Of a stretch of DNA of 64,000 nucleotides, positions 10,758 to 22,312 are shown piece after piece. The DNA is from Stereocaulon alpinum (taxonomy: Eukaryota > Ascomycota > Lecanoromycetes > Lecanorales > Stereocaulaceae): the NCBI GenBank assembly GCA_018257865.1, contig JAEUBA010000034.1, positions 1-64,000 on the forward strand, in the 5' to 3' direction. Each line of letters starts with the position of its first letter. The first letter of the stretch is position 1. Position numbers and translations under genes: made by a program. The notes beneath the pieces are model-generated. The model was not told where the DNA came from. It saw only the letters and a program-made list of their open reading frames with translations, and did no database searches.

Positions 10758-13700
10758 TTATTTTGCCATTACATCTACATACCCTCTTCCTTTTTTCTTC
10801 CCCTTTACAGTGCCGCCTTTCCTGGCCTGGGGCACGCCTATCAAATCATCGATACTGCTTTCACCACTCATACCAGTCGCTGGTCTCGTCGGCGGAGCCG
10901 AAGGAGGCCCAGAAGGCGGACCCGAAACCGACCGTATGGACTGTTGAGGCCCTCCAGTAGTCAGGTGTCCTGTGGCGATAGGTAGAACGGCAGGCGATGA
11001 ACTTCGTGATGCATCTTTAGATGCAGGATTCGATGTTGGGCCATTCGACGTTGGTGGGTTCGAGGAACTGGCCGGCGGAGTCGGCAATGCCGTAGGAAGT
11101 GGAGGCACAGGAGGTGTCGTAGTTGAAGCTGGACGCGGTGCTCCTGCTGTACTGACCGCTCTCGAAGGCGGGCCCTTGGGTGGAGGTGATGGAGTTGCAG
11201 CCGTCGGAGTTGCATCTGGATTCTTCTTGTCGATCCATCTCTTCTTTTCAGAATCGTAGTAGAAGGAGCTTTGTTCGCCTAACTTGGCTCTGATAGGCGC
11301 GTTGGGGGTGCCTTGAGCCTGGTCGCCTTCTGACTTGCCACCGAGCCAGCCGCCAAACCAACTAGACTTCTTGCTAGTGAGCTTAGGGACCTTGTCTTTC
11401 TGTGCTGTAAGAAAGTTAGTCGAGTGTCTGGAAACGAGGGATAGGTTCGTCTTTACCATCTGCTTCGGCGGCTCTTTTAAAGGCTTCGTCGGCCTCACGG
11501 TCCTTACGTGCCTTTTCCTCCCGAAAGGCTGCTGCTCGGGTTGCGATATCACGGTCTTCGTCATCATCTACGAAAGATTTCTTCTTGGGCCTTTCTTCCA
11601 CAGGCGATCCCGCAACTTGCGGAATTTCGGAGTTGTAGGAAGGAGGGCTATAGCCACTTGAAGAAGGTGGTTCGTAACCATTAGTAGATAACGGCTCATG
11701 TGCATATGATGGAGGTTTAACATTAGCAAATGGCGGCTCGTAAACGTTCATTGTTTCCGGTTCAGGGACTAGCGGGTCTCCAACCTGATATTGCTGTGGC
11801 TCCAGGGGTGGCGTCGGCTGGTAATGATCTTGGTGGTAAAGGGAGGAGGACACTTCTTCTGGTCGTTCGATAGGCATGTGTCCTGGCTGAGGGGGCGGCG
11901 TTGGCAGATATCCTTCGGGGTGTGAAGGATATGTTGATAGTTGAGACACTGGCTTGTATGGTTCGTGGTGTGAGCCAGATGATGATCCCGGTCTTGAGTG
12001 ATACTGCCGGTGGCCAAGGGCTGGTCGGAGCAGATCAGCCTGCATTGGCCTTGAGTATTCTTGCGATGACCTTCCCGTGTGTTCGAGAGATGATCTGGGT
12101 GTGTATAAATTTGTTGGAGCATAACGAGAGTTGGTGGAATTAGCGACTTGGGCAGATGGGCTGAATTCCGTCCCCACAGGGTAAGTGCTGTACAGTTCGC
12201 CTGAGGATGGTGATCGACTAAGAGTGGGCGAGTCGCCAGAAATCCTTGCAAAGGGGCCTGTGTCTTGATCAATTGCTTTGGCTGATCCTGTAGAGGCAGC
12301 GTCACTCTCATCCCCAGCCACATATTGGTTGAACTTAGCCCAAATGGAACCTGAAACTTTATCTATGCTGGGTTTAGAGATCCATGATCCCGAACTGTCC
12401 CTCGGGGCTTGTCGTAACCTGTCGACCAGATTGTCCAAAGCTCCAAATAGGAGGTTGTGATAGTAGGGCGAAGGCTTGGTCGTTGACTTTAACGCGCTAG
12501 TAATGACTTCACAATACTGTTGTGCTCCCGTTTTGAAGCCATACTCGGCGAGAATCATCGCGTGATACAATCTATACGATTGTAGATGCGGTGACACTGT
12601 TGCCGCAGAAGATGACGTAAGTACGGTACGCGCATAGTCATAGGCCTCCGTGAGGAGTATGCTATCAAGGTCGCGGCCGTAGTCGAAAGGATGCTGGACA
12701 TGGTCCGCCCCAAGGAGGGCAACGCCCACATGTGGGTCATCTGGTCCACCAAAGAGTCCAGGAATTTGGGCAAAGATGTAACAAATGTGCGCCGCTTCAG
12801 TCCTTCCATAACCAGCCAATAATTGGCCTAAAGTGACCAAAGCTTTTCCATCGTCTGGGCTTCGATTGCTCAGGATCAAGGTTAAGGTCTCTCGCCACCG
12901 GTCGAGACCGTCCAATGCGTTCTTCGTGGGACCAGTGCTTGCAGTTTTACTGACCAATTGAAGGCCAGCACGTGCAGAAGGCGGGACAAGCTCATCCACA
13001 CTTTCATCCCAATTTCCAGCAAAGATCTGGTACAATGCAGCCAGCGACTCCGTGTTATCTCCTAATGTCTTGACTTCTTGGCGTACGAACTCCTGTGACA
13101 CTTGCTTCCATACGGCTTTGTCTAGTGTTGAAGATAGAAGCATTGCGTGCGCCCACAACCGGTTATCAATCGCATGCCAAACAGCCTTCTCTCGTTCCCC
13201 ATGCAGAAGGATCTTACGCAGGTCCTCAACTGCTTTGACATTTCCCCCATCAGGATTGTTGCGAGTTTCGCGTAATGAGATCCCTAGGAGTGGCGCGTTC
13301 AAGGAGTGAAGAGAATTAGTCGCTTCATCCCCTAGAATTAGTTCCGGGGAAAGGATAGACCTTACGGCCTTTTCTGCAGAGACATTCCCGTCCACGAGAC
13401 CGTCGTGTTCAACAAAGACTCGTACGATTTTCCACAACAGAGTCTTCTCCTCGTGGCGTTTTCTTGCGTCTGGAAGAACACCGCTGCTGAAAGGCCCCGT
13501 TTTCCTATTCTCTAGATTGAGTATCCGTCTCTGTAGCCAGTCTGTAACATCCTTCTTCTTACTTTTCGACTTCAGAGGCCCCGGAAAGCTTGCTATGCCT
13601 TCTTCTAGAGGCAGAATCCTGCCGTCTTGCAACTTGACCTCGCCAGGGCTACATTTGATCATAGGAGAGTTCTGTCCTACCGCGTAGCGCGGGATCTGCT

Positions 13701-16700
13701 TCGGAAAACTTGTCACAATTGCACCACCGAACCCAAACGAAATAATCGGACACCCCTTCCAACGCTCCAGGGGATCCACTTCGCGGCCATCGGTTGGTCT
13801 GACGTAATTGAGTTGCTTTGAGAAAGTCCGCCCACGCGGCCGTTGTTGGTTAGCGCCTGGCGGTATAGTCTCTGCGGATGATAAAGATACTTGGTCGTTG
13901 ACAGAAGCCGGCCGCTGGTATAGATTCTGCATATTTCCAGGCAACTCTGGTCTATACTTTCTAGCGCCTGGTGACTGCGTTTGCGATCTCCGAGGGGGAC
14001 TTTGCATTGAGACACCTGGTGCGGTCATTTGCAATTCGGAAGACCGCTGGGGAGAACCATTAGACGATAAGTGACCAGGCTCCGGAGTGTTTATGGCGTA
14101 GGAAGAGTCGGAAGGAGTATTGCTAAAGTGTCCTTGGAGCGATACGATCAACGGTGGAGGCGACTCTCTCAATTGGGAGAGATGTGGTGCCCTCCAACTG
14201 TTCTCGTTCTCTGCTTCGTAAGCGTTTCTGTGCATGTTATCTGAGCCTTGATGACTAGGGAATGGGAAATTGGCAACCGCCGATTCTTGGGAAGATAGTC
14301 CCTGTCTACCACTTAATTGTGGGCGACGGAGTGGTAACTCTGTGACAGGGTCATTTTGATACTGCGGAGGCAAGGCATGATTATGTGCCAATGGACTTGA
14401 AGTACGAGGTTGAAAGGATAAGGCTTGTGACGGCAGAGGACGAGTGCCGGCTGATGGCGAGGCTGCGTAACGATTTGGCGGCGGCTGAACATTCGAGGTT
14501 TTTGTCGGAGCTGGAGAGTATCTGGCATTCATCGTTGATCCAAGCTGTGTACTAGGCTCTGCCCGAGGTGCGCTTCCGTAGAGACTCATCCGCTCTGGTG
14601 GTAAAAGCTGATACTGCTGTGAGTCTGACGATGATCCAAGAGCTGGCTGCTGTGTAAGCGAGGGCGGTCTTAATGGATCGCGTTGGGTAGACATGGGCGA
14701 AGCTGGGGGCGGAGTATGCCGAGATTCTGGAGGCATATTTCGACTTAAAGCACTCGGTGGGCGAGGTTTGGCAGAGGGCAAGTCTTCGAAGAAATTACCG
14801 ACGCCGGGTAATGCTTTTTGTGAAGGAGATATGGAGTTGCCTGGTGGGAGATTTGCATGCGCACCAGAGAGACGAGCTTCACGAAGTTGTGATTCCAGAA
14901 GCGGAGGAGAGCCTGTGAACATGCTACTACTCCTTGGTGGTGGTGGACGTTTGGAAATGGGTTGGGCATCAGAGCTTGGACGGACTTGCTGGTAGGTGGT
15001 GCGCTTCTTAGGTCTGACGTCCATTGGAAGATCGTAAGGTGAAGTGTAACCGCCCTTGGCTTTGTCTGCAAAACTTTGTGTTGGGCCAGACATTTGCGGC
15101 CTTGACTTCGTTGCGATCGCTGTAGAAGGACGTTGCCCTATTTGATTAGTGATTACAGTTGACGAGTATGCACTTTGATCCAGTCTAAATGCCGATTGCA
15201 TCTGTTGAGGTACCGATACGCCGCCGTTTTGACCAGGATAAGGTGGGTAGGAAGACATCTGCTGAGGTTGAGATACTGAAGGTGGAAAATATTTGGTCTG
15301 GGACGATACATGCTTGGCATTGACCTCGCCGAAATCCTGCTTACTACCGTCTGAGCCGTAGATAGGTTCGAGAAGCGGAGGGGACGAAGCAAGCTCCAGT
15401 CGAGATCTCTCTGATTCATCCTGGCTTCCTTCGAGGAAACCTTCTCCATCGTCCTGAAAGAATGAAGATGGGTCCACGGAATCCTCGTCCTCTACCAGTA
15501 GGTCATCATCACCCAATGCAGCCTTCCACATCTCAGCAAGATCTTCATCCTTAGGTTCTGGTTCTGCAGGATGTATTTGCTGTTCAGCAAAGACTTGCGA
15601 CTTCACAGTGCTGGTGGAAACGGCAATGCCGCCTCCGGTGAGGTCAGCTAAAGACGGTCTGTCTTCCTCAGGTTTAGGTTCTACATAGTTAGCACTGCGA
15701 GACGGATGTTGCAAGGATTCTATAACCTGCGCTGTAGAATTGCGATCAGACGGAGGAGGCGAGGAAGTCGATATATTTTCCATTTGTGACCGCGAAATCA
15801 TGTTGACAAAGTCGTCCTTATCATCCTCTGCCAAGGAGGTTGCTGTCTCCACCTCATGAGTTTGGTCTTGGACCATAGTCGGATTCGTATCCTGGAAGTT
15901 TGACGAGATTAGAGGCAACCCCTGTTCAAATCTCGACTGTTCATCTGCTGCTGCTTGCACGCTCTGCGCATTGTCAAAGAAAGCCACATCCTCCTCTTCC
16001 CTCGCCGATTCAAATGGATCCAGTGACGATCCTGCAGCCACAAGATCTGATCCAACGACATTGGAAAATGAAGGTTCCATGGACTTGGTTCTCTCTTTCT
16101 CTTCCATGATAGCTTCGACCTGTGAGTGCGGTAAAGAGGGTAGTGGGAAAGATCCACTTTGAAGTAGCGGCGGCACCTCAGGAAAGGAATTCGTCCGACT
16201 AAAACTGTTTCGAGCTGCAGGATATAGTTCCGACTCCCAAGCCTTTTCCATTTCTTTTCTATTCCTCAACATATCTTCCACGTAATTCGTTTCTACGGAA
16301 AGGTTTGCTGGTAATTCATGGGTGTGTTTGTCCTGGACTGTAATTCGTTTTTCAAAGCTATCCGTCTCTTGCCCCAAAACCCCTTGACGATTTGTTGTGA
16401 GAAGCCCAGTTGCTCTAACATCCATAACCTTGCCTTGCACCTCCTCGGTCTGACCCTCCTTCGCCAGTTCGTCTTGCTTGTCGGATGCTGTACGCATTTG
16501 AGTGGCCAGTGGAGAGCCAAAGTTTCCATTCGCAAGATCACTCATCCCGTTGAGGGCGTGAGCATGTTGATGGTTGTGCTCTCCTCCAGACAATGGACCT
16601 GGCGGCTCAGGCTGTTCATCGTTCGGCGCAAACAATTGAATTTGACCGGAATTGTCCCTGGGAATCTCTGACACTGAAGATGCTTGCTCAAAGACCTCGC

Positions 16701-16887
16701 CGGTCACAAGATCTGGTTCATGGGCGTTCGGTCTCAATGCAGGGTGCCATGAACCAAGTCCATGTTGATATTCCCTTGAGTGTAGCATGTCCATCCTGTG
16801 TAGTCGGACAAAGAGGCGTAGAGTGCTAGTAGAGGTCAGCCACCTTGATCCTGCGTTATCGAGCGTAGGGTATCGCAGGAGCCTCAT
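10758..16887 (-). CDS. SEC16: COPII coat assembly protein Sec16
   Basis: Sec16 is the peripheral ER scaffold that organises COPII budding at ER exit sites. There are two exons: 16887-11457 and 11404-10758, with a 52-bp intron (11405-11456) that joins EADG-type sequence into EADAQKDKVPKL. The spliced product is about 2025 aa. The long N-terminal half is disordered and rich in Ser, Pro and Gln. The central conserved domain starts near residue 1040 (LERWKGCPIISFGFGGA) and is followed by the ACE1-like alpha-helical region that binds Sec13 (about 1150-1460). The C-terminus has SSWFGGWLGG and ends SIDDLIG...GKKKGRGYVDVMAK, a typical Sec23-binding tail. The start is uncertain: WHPALRP, usually near the N-terminus, lies at about residue 47, and Met32 (codon at 16792-16794) sits just after a possible intron. 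The gene is divergent from NEO1. Confidence 0.95.
11405..11456 (-). other. SEC16 intron
   Basis: A GT-AG intron of 52 bp. On the minus strand the donor is GATG/GTAAAG and the acceptor is CTTACAG/CACAG, with CTAAC just upstream as branch point. Splicing restores the conserved AQKDKVPKLTSKKSSW segment. Confidence 0.9.
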
Positions 16888-17325
16888 CCCTTGCTCGTAG
16901 TAAGGAGGCGCAACATACGTATTTCGCCATTAGTGGAGCAGTCCGTTTCGCATCCTAGGTAGCGCAAGTAACGGAAACATTGTAGATAATAATATTACAC
17001 CGAAGATGAAATTTGTCAAGCTGTTTTCAATCATGTAGGAGCAAGCGTTTGACAGTGTAAACTGTAGGTTGTCATCTTGCACTAGCGTATCACCCGGCAT
17101 AACTTCGGAGAAGTGCCATATTAACTAGGCTTACTTCTTGAAGACAACCGTATGTTGTACAATGAAGCCACGAGGATACAACGTATGCTTCTTTGAAACA
17201 CTCGTACCGCCTGATGGTTTCCTTATAAAGGTCTTGATAGCTTCGCCTTGTTACCGCAGACAGTTTCCTACTGGACTTCTGGGGACGCCGCCTAAAGCGC
17301 TCGCAGCTGCATTGTTGATGGAACG
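16888..17325. promoter_or_regulatory. Shared divergent promoter region SEC16/NEO1
   Basis: 438 bp separate the start codons of two divergently transcribed membrane-traffic genes. No other gene is visible. I see no TATA box I would defend. Sharing of control elements is inferred from geometry only. Confidence 0.5.
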
Positions 17326-20300
17326 ATGTCGAGACCCCACCAATACCACCAACCCAATGCTCCTGACTCGCCCGACGACTCCGAATCTGATATAGAGCTT
17401 GAGTTGCAAGAGCCGGATCCGGTCACCGCCCACAATGGACACAGCGTCTACAGTGATAGATATAGGAAGGCCCAGCAGATAGAGAGACAGATACCTTTGA
17501 GAAGCTTACGGGTTGGGCGAACAAGGGGAGTTGGGCGTCAAAAGTACAGCCACGATGGATTCGATAGGGAAGAAGATTCTCAGGGGCTACTCGACGAAAT
17601 AACAGGTCAGAGAGACTCGGCTGGGAGTCTGGGAACTTCGGAGGACAACGCGCCTCTGCTTCATCCGGATGGCAGGCATAAGTCGGGAGTCTATGGTGAT
17701 GAGGGACGGCGAGCGTTCTTGTCTGCCCATTTACGGTTGCCAAGCTTCATGTCAGGGGAACAACGTCCCAATGGCCCCTCCGCGGAAAACGCCCAAACAA
17801 CACAAAGCGGCGGCACATCTCGAAAAATCAATATAGGGCAATATCCACCACCTAGATTTCCCCCAAACGCCGTCTCGAACGCCAAATATACTGTCTGGAG
17901 TTTCCTCCCGCGCACGCTATACAATGAGTTTTCTTTCTTCTTCAATATGTACTTCCTGCTTGTCGCCTTGTCTCAAATTATACCCTCTTTGCGAATCGGA
18001 TATCTATCTACTTACACTGCACCACTGGCGTTTGTACTTGTAGTCACTTTAGGAAAGGAAGCGCTAGACGATATCGCGCGGCGAAGAAGAGATGCGGAAG
18101 CCAACAAAGAGGAATACACTGTTCTGCGACTACAAGATAGATCGAGAATGCAAGTGAGGAAGAGAAGGGGTAGAAGGCGGTCACAATTGCAGTCGAGGAA
18201 GGAGCATATTCGTGGCGCTTCCAAAGGCACTCGTCTTGACGCCATCGAGGAAGAGGAAGAAGATATTGGGGAGAGCAACCAAGACGCCTTCCACAAGATT
18301 GAAGTCGATGAGATTGACATCAAGTCACGAGATCTCAAAGTTGGAGATGTGGTGAAGCTCGGAAAAGATCAGAGAGTACCTGCCGATCTTGTCATCCTCA
18401 AAAGCCTTGCAGCCGAATCATCCATTGCCCCATCCTCCCCACCAGATCCTCATGCAGGGCTTTCAGAAGAGATAGTTCTACTTGACGGATCTGATGGGGA
18501 TCCACCAGTTCCTGATAGCTCCTTATCAGAGGCGAAGACTAGATCATCTAAAAGGCCGCCTCCTTCAGCTGATGACGGGGATGCAGGGGAAACATTTCTT
18601 CGGACTGATCAGCTTGACGGCGAAACAGACTGGAAACTACGACTTGCTTCACCTCTGACTCAATCACTAGACCCACGTGATTTCACTAGACTCAAGATCG
18701 GGGCCGGTAAACCCTCCAGGGAAGTCAACGAATTTGTTGGTACTGTTGAACTGGCACCAAGGGTTTCGAAGTTAAACACAAGCGGGGAGGGCGCAAGTGT
18801 TGACGGCACCCTTCAATCAGCACCATTGACTATAGATAATACAGCTTGGGCTAACACGGTGCTTGCCTCGAACGCTACAGTCCTCGCTGTTGTGGTCTAT
18901 ACCGGGGCGCAGACCCGACAGGCTTTATCTACCTCGCCGTCCCGCTCTAAAGCAGGGCTCTTGGAACACGAGATCAACAATCTTACAAAAATACTATGCG
19001 CTCTAACTTTGACACTTTCTATCATTCTCGTCGCTGTGAGGGGCATTGAAGGTAGGCCAGGTCAGCACTGGTACGTCGCTGTCACAAGATTCCTAATATT
19101 GTTCTCCACGATTGTCCCCATCAGCCTTCGAGTCAACCTTGATATGGGGAAGACAGTGTATGCTCGATTCATTGAGCGTGACCAAGATATACCCGGAACA
19201 GTCGTCAGGACTAGCACAATACCAGAGGAGCTCGGACGCATTGAGTACCTCTTGAGTGATAAGACAGGAACACTCACTCAGAATGAGATGGACCTCAAAA
19301 AGATTCATGTCGGCACAGTTTCCTACGCCCATGAAGCCATGGATGAAGTCCGATCCTACGTGCGACAAGTCTTTTCTGCAAGCCTACCCTCCGATGTTAC
19401 TCAACCAGCGTCTTTGATCACGCCATCTTCCAATCATTTCTCAGGCTCTACTGGAGCTCCGACAACCAGAACAAGACGAGATATTGGATCGCGTGTTCGA
19501 GATCTGGTACTAGCTCTGGCTCTGTGCCATAACGTCACGCCGTCAACAGAAAATCAAAATGGCCATAGCGTCACTACTTACCAAGCGTCTTCGCCCGATG
19601 AGATCGCTATTGTACGATGGGCAGAAAGTGTAGGCCTGCGCCTCTTGCACCGTGACCGACATACCATCACCCTGCAATGCGTAGACACGTCTCGTGTCGT
19701 GGTGCGAGTCAAGGTCCTCGAGGTCTTTCCTTTCACGTCCGCTGGAAAGCGGATGGGTATCATTCTCCAGTATTTCCAGAGCACTGAATCTACAGTGACC
19801 ACCGCAGATATTGCTGCTGAGATATGGTTCTACCAGAAGGGCGCAGACACGGTCATGACATCGATTGTTGCTGCAAATGACTGGCTCGACGAGGAAACAG
19901 CCAACATGGCTCGAGAAGGCCTTCGGACATTGGTAGTGGGCAGGAAAAAGCTGTCTGTGCAGCAATACCAAGATTTTTCTTCAAAGTACAGGCAGGCCTC
20001 AATATCCCTGCAGAATCGAGATACAAGTATGGCCCGCGTCGTCAAAGACTACTTAGAGCACAACCTTGAGCTCCTCGGCGTCACCGGGGTCGAAGACAAG
20101 TTGCAGAAGGATGTGAAATCGTCACTTGAGCTCCTCCGTAATGCTGGGATCAAGATCTGGATGTTGACTGGAGACAAAGTTGAAACAGCTAGATGTGTTG
20201 CTATCTCCGCAAAGTTGGTTTCGCGAACCCAGTACATCCATACCGTAACTCAGCTTTCTTCCACATCCGCCCCTTCCGCAGCTCTTGACGCTTTGTCTTT

Positions 20301-21297
20301 CCTCCGCTCCAAGCCAGACTCGACAGCTCTCCTCATCGATGGCGACTCCCTCTCCCACTTCTTGACTTATCACCGTCAAGACTTTGTTTCTGTGGCCGTG
20401 CTCTTGCCTGCTGTAATAGCATGCCGTTGCTCTCCAACACAGAAGGCCGACATTGCGACCTTAATACGAAAATTCACCAAGAAGCGTGTGCTCTGCATTG
20501 GCGACGGTGGTAATGATGTTTCTATGATTCAAGCTGCTGACGTTGGAGTCGGCATCGTGGGCAAGGAAGGACGGCAGGCATCCCTCGCAGCAGACTTCTC
20601 CATAACGACTTTTCATCATCTTACTAAACTCCTCGTCTGGCATGGTCGTAATTCTTACAAACGCTCCGCCAAGCTCGCACAGTTTGTCATCCACCGCGGC
20701 CTAATTATTTCAGTCTGCCAGACGTTCTACAGTATTGCCACCCAGCTGCAACCCCACGCCCTGTACCGTGACTGGCTGCTCGTCGGCTACGCGACAGTGT
20801 ACACCATGGCGCCTGTCTTCAGTCTAGTGCTCGACAAAGACGTCGACGAAGGATTGGCCAATCTGTATCCCGAGCTTTACAAAGAACTCACTACCGGCAA
20901 GAGTCTCAGCTACCGCACTTTCTTTGTCTGGGTCGCAGTCAGCATCTACCAAGGCGGCATCATTCAAGGCCTTAGCCAAATACTCGTCGACCTGGACTCG
21001 GACCGCATGGTCGGTGTGAGTTTCACGGTGCTAGTTATCAATGAGTTGATAATGGTGGCCTTTGAAATCGTGACGTGGCATTGGATCATGGCTGCAAGCA
21101 TTGTGGGAACGACGCTCGTATATGTGGGTAGTGTACCTTTCCTGGGTGGATACTTTGATTTGGGATATGTATGGAGCTGGGCATTTGCATGGAGAGTGGC
21201 GGCTATATCAGCTATCAGTTTAATACCGCCGTATTGCATTAAGGTGCTACGGAGGACTCTAAAGCCGCCGAGTTATAGAAAGGTGCAGGGTTTGTAA
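17326..21297 (+). CDS. NEO1: P4-type phospholipid flippase, Neo1 class
   Basis: This is a P4-ATPase that moves aminophospholipids to the cytosolic leaflet in Golgi and endosomal membranes. The 1323-aa frame has no intron. The N-terminus is acidic and polar. The PPRFPPNAVSNAKYTVWSFL segment and the first membrane pair lie near residues 180-245. The P4 signature DGET is at 431-434, the phosphorylation site DKTGTLTQNEM starts at Asp645, the nucleotide-binding SSPDEIAIVRWAE follows near 755, MLTGDKVETA near 945, and the hinge GDGGNDVSMIQAADVG starts at 1059. A block of membrane helices closes the protein. Absence of long C-terminal regulatory sequence and the PEELGRIEYLL stretch fit Neo1/ATP9 rather than Drs2 or Dnf. 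Two long charged or Ser/Asp-rich insertions interrupt the actuator region (about 270-330 and 370-425). Confidence 0.94.
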   Translation: MSRPHQYHQPNAPDSPDDSESDIELELQEPDPVTAHNGHSVYSDRYRKAQQIERQIPLRSLRVGRTRGVGRQKYSHDGFDREEDSQGLLDEITGQRDSAGSLGTSEDNAPLLHPDGRHKSGVYGDEGRRAFLSAHLRLPSFMSGEQRPNGPSAENAQTTQSGGTSRKINIGQYPPPRFPPNAVSNAKYTVWSFLPRTLYNEFSFFFNMYFLLVALSQIIPSLRIGYLSTYTAPLAFVLVVTLGKEALDDIARRRRDAEANKEEYTVLRLQDRSRMQVRKRRGRRRSQLQSRKEHIRGASKGTRLDAIEEEEEDIGESNQDAFHKIEVDEIDIKSRDLKVGDVVKLGKDQRVPADLVILKSLAAESSIAPSSPPDPHAGLSEEIVLLDGSDGDPPVPDSSLSEAKTRSSKRPPPSADDGDAGETFLRTDQLDGETDWKLRLASPLTQSLDPRDFTRLKIGAGKPSREVNEFVGTVELAPRVSKLNTSGEGASVDGTLQSAPLTIDNTAWANTVLASNATVLAVVVYTGAQTRQALSTSPSRSKAGLLEHEINNLTKILCALTLTLSIILVAVRGIEGRPGQHWYVAVTRFLILFSTIVPISLRVNLDMGKTVYARFIERDQDIPGTVVRTSTIPEELGRIEYLLSDKTGTLTQNEMDLKKIHVGTVSYAHEAMDEVRSYVRQVFSASLPSDVTQPASLITPSSNHFSGSTGAPTTRTRRDIGSRVRDLVLALALCHNVTPSTENQNGHSVTTYQASSPDEIAIVRWAESVGLRLLHRDRHTITLQCVDTSRVVVRVKVLEVFPFTSAGKRMGIILQYFQSTESTVTTADIAAEIWFYQKGADTVMTSIVAANDWLDEETANMAREGLRTLVVGRKKLSVQQYQDFSSKYRQASISLQNRDTSMARVVKDYLEHNLELLGVTGVEDKLQKDVKSSLELLRNAGIKIWMLTGDKVETARCVAISAKLVSRTQYIHTVTQLSSTSAPSAALDALSFLRSKPDSTALLIDGDSLSHFLTYHRQDFVSVAVLLPAVIACRCSPTQKADIATLIRKFTKKRVLCIGDGGNDVSMIQAADVGVGIVGKEGRQASLAADFSITTFHHLTKLLVWHGRNSYKRSAKLAQFVIHRGLIISVCQTFYSIATQLQPHALYRDWLLVGYATVYTMAPVFSLVLDKDVDEGLANLYPELYKELTTGKSLSYRTFFVWVAVSIYQGGIIQGLSQILVDLDSDRMVGVSFTVLVINELIMVAFEIVTWHWIMAASIVGTTLVYVGSVPFLGGYFDLGYVWSWAFAWRVAAISAISLIPPYCIKVLRRTLKPPSYRKVQGL

Positions 21298-21562
21298 AGT
21301 GCATAGCCTGGCGTTGGAATCTATGTAAGATTAGGGTCATCTTGTGCTTTCGAGGATTTAACGGTACTCAGGCATGGGGCTGGTGTTGCAAGATAGTCTG
21401 GTACCGATTATTGAATGGTTTGTAACATTCTAGTCAACTGAGATGTTGCGTTCCTCGAACAGCAGGTGGACTCACTTGCTCTGCAATGACCACTGCAATT
21501 AGACCCAACAGCAGCCGGATCAATTGTGAATATATAACTAAATAGTAGCGGCCATGATATGA
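21298..21562. other. Spacer NEO1 3' end to tRNA
   Basis: This 265-bp spacer holds the presumed NEO1 3' UTR. I see no gene in it. Confidence 0.5.
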
Positions 21563-21633
21563 GCGACAATAGTTCAAGGGTAGAATTCGAGCTTCCCATG
21601 CTCGAGGTCGGGGTTCGAGTCCCCGTTGTCGCA
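21563..21633 (+). tRNA. tRNA-Gly (anticodon CCC)
   Basis: The 71-nt sequence folds as a cloverleaf. The acceptor stem pairs GCGACAA with TTGTCGC plus discriminator A. The anticodon arm pairs CGAGC with GCTCG around the loop TTCCCAT, giving anticodon CCC (codon GGG). The T arm is CGGGG/CCCCG around TTCGAGT. Internal promoter boxes fit: A box TAGTTCAAGGG and B box GGTTCGAGTCC. There is no intron. The first T-run of four or more downstream is T8 at 21692-21699. Confidence 0.96.
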
Positions 21634-21914
21634 TGTTTGATGTCATTACTCCACGGTTTTGGAATGCTGGTACCACAACATGTCGGTCTGATTTTTTTTG
21701 TTGGAGTTCTACTACGATGACAGGCTTTAAGCGATGAAGATCCTCAATCCCGTACAATACTCTTACACCCAACAGTACCGTATAAACCATTCCCTTCTGC
21801 CATCTCCTGAGCACGACTGCTATAAAACGTACAGCTCAATTGTATCCCTAGTTCTTACATATTTCATATCCTTTTGACTCCACCAACCTTGCCAGGGTCC
21901 ACTTCTCCCCTGCA
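21634..21914. other. Spacer tRNA to cupin gene
   Basis: The spacer carries a T8 run at 21692-21699, a possible Pol III stop although 58 nt from the tRNA. Nothing else is recognised. Confidence 0.4.
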
Positions 21915-22312
21915 ATGCCTTCCCGCTCAGAGTCAGAAGCCCAGGTCCGCTCATGGGGCTTCAAGACTGTTTTTACCTGGACTGATGGCTCGTAATCCTC
22001 GCCCGTGTCTTTCCTAATCCCCACACTTCCCGCTTCCACCTACATCTGCTCACTGCCTCGACACCACCCCTCCCCCCCCAGCTAAGTCGCTCTCCACCTC
22101 ACAGGGACGCCCACTACCCACCGCATTCGCACTCATGGCTTACCACGCACCTGATTCGGCGTGGCTCTCTTACGATTATATACCCTAAAGACGAGCGGCC
22201 TACGAAGGAAACGTTTGTAGTTGGGGACAGGATTGATGTGGAGGCGGGAAGAGTTCATGAGGTGTGGATGGGAGGAGAGGGATGTGAATACGTTATCGGG
22301 GAGATGGAGTGA
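21915..22312 (+). CDS. Small single-domain cupin protein
   Basis: Two exons (21915-21991, 22105-22312) around a 113-bp GT-AG intron encode 94 aa. The first exon reads MPSRSESEAQVRSWGFKTVF and then TWTDGS. The second contains HYPPHSHSWLTTHLIRRGSL, then TIIYPKD, then GDRIDVEAGRVHEVWMGGEG and ends VIGEME. The spaced HxH of the first cupin motif and the G-D-x5-AGxxHEV second motif support a beta-barrel metal-binding fold. Homologues of this size are usually uncharacterised. The splice joins TC/G as Ser and keeps the frame. Neither exon alone gives a long open frame, so the gene is easily missed. Substrate and enzymatic role are unknown; it may bind rather than catalyse. Confidence 0.75.

Noticed and set aside
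11769..12323. 184-codon frame overlapping SEC16
   Set aside because: Same strand, other frame of SEC16, rich in His/Gln/Leu as expected from frame-shifted Pro/Ser/Tyr-rich sequence.
19543..19971. 142-codon minus-strand frame within the NEO1 gene
   Set aside because: Antisense to conserved P-type ATPase sequence; composition typical of a shadow frame.
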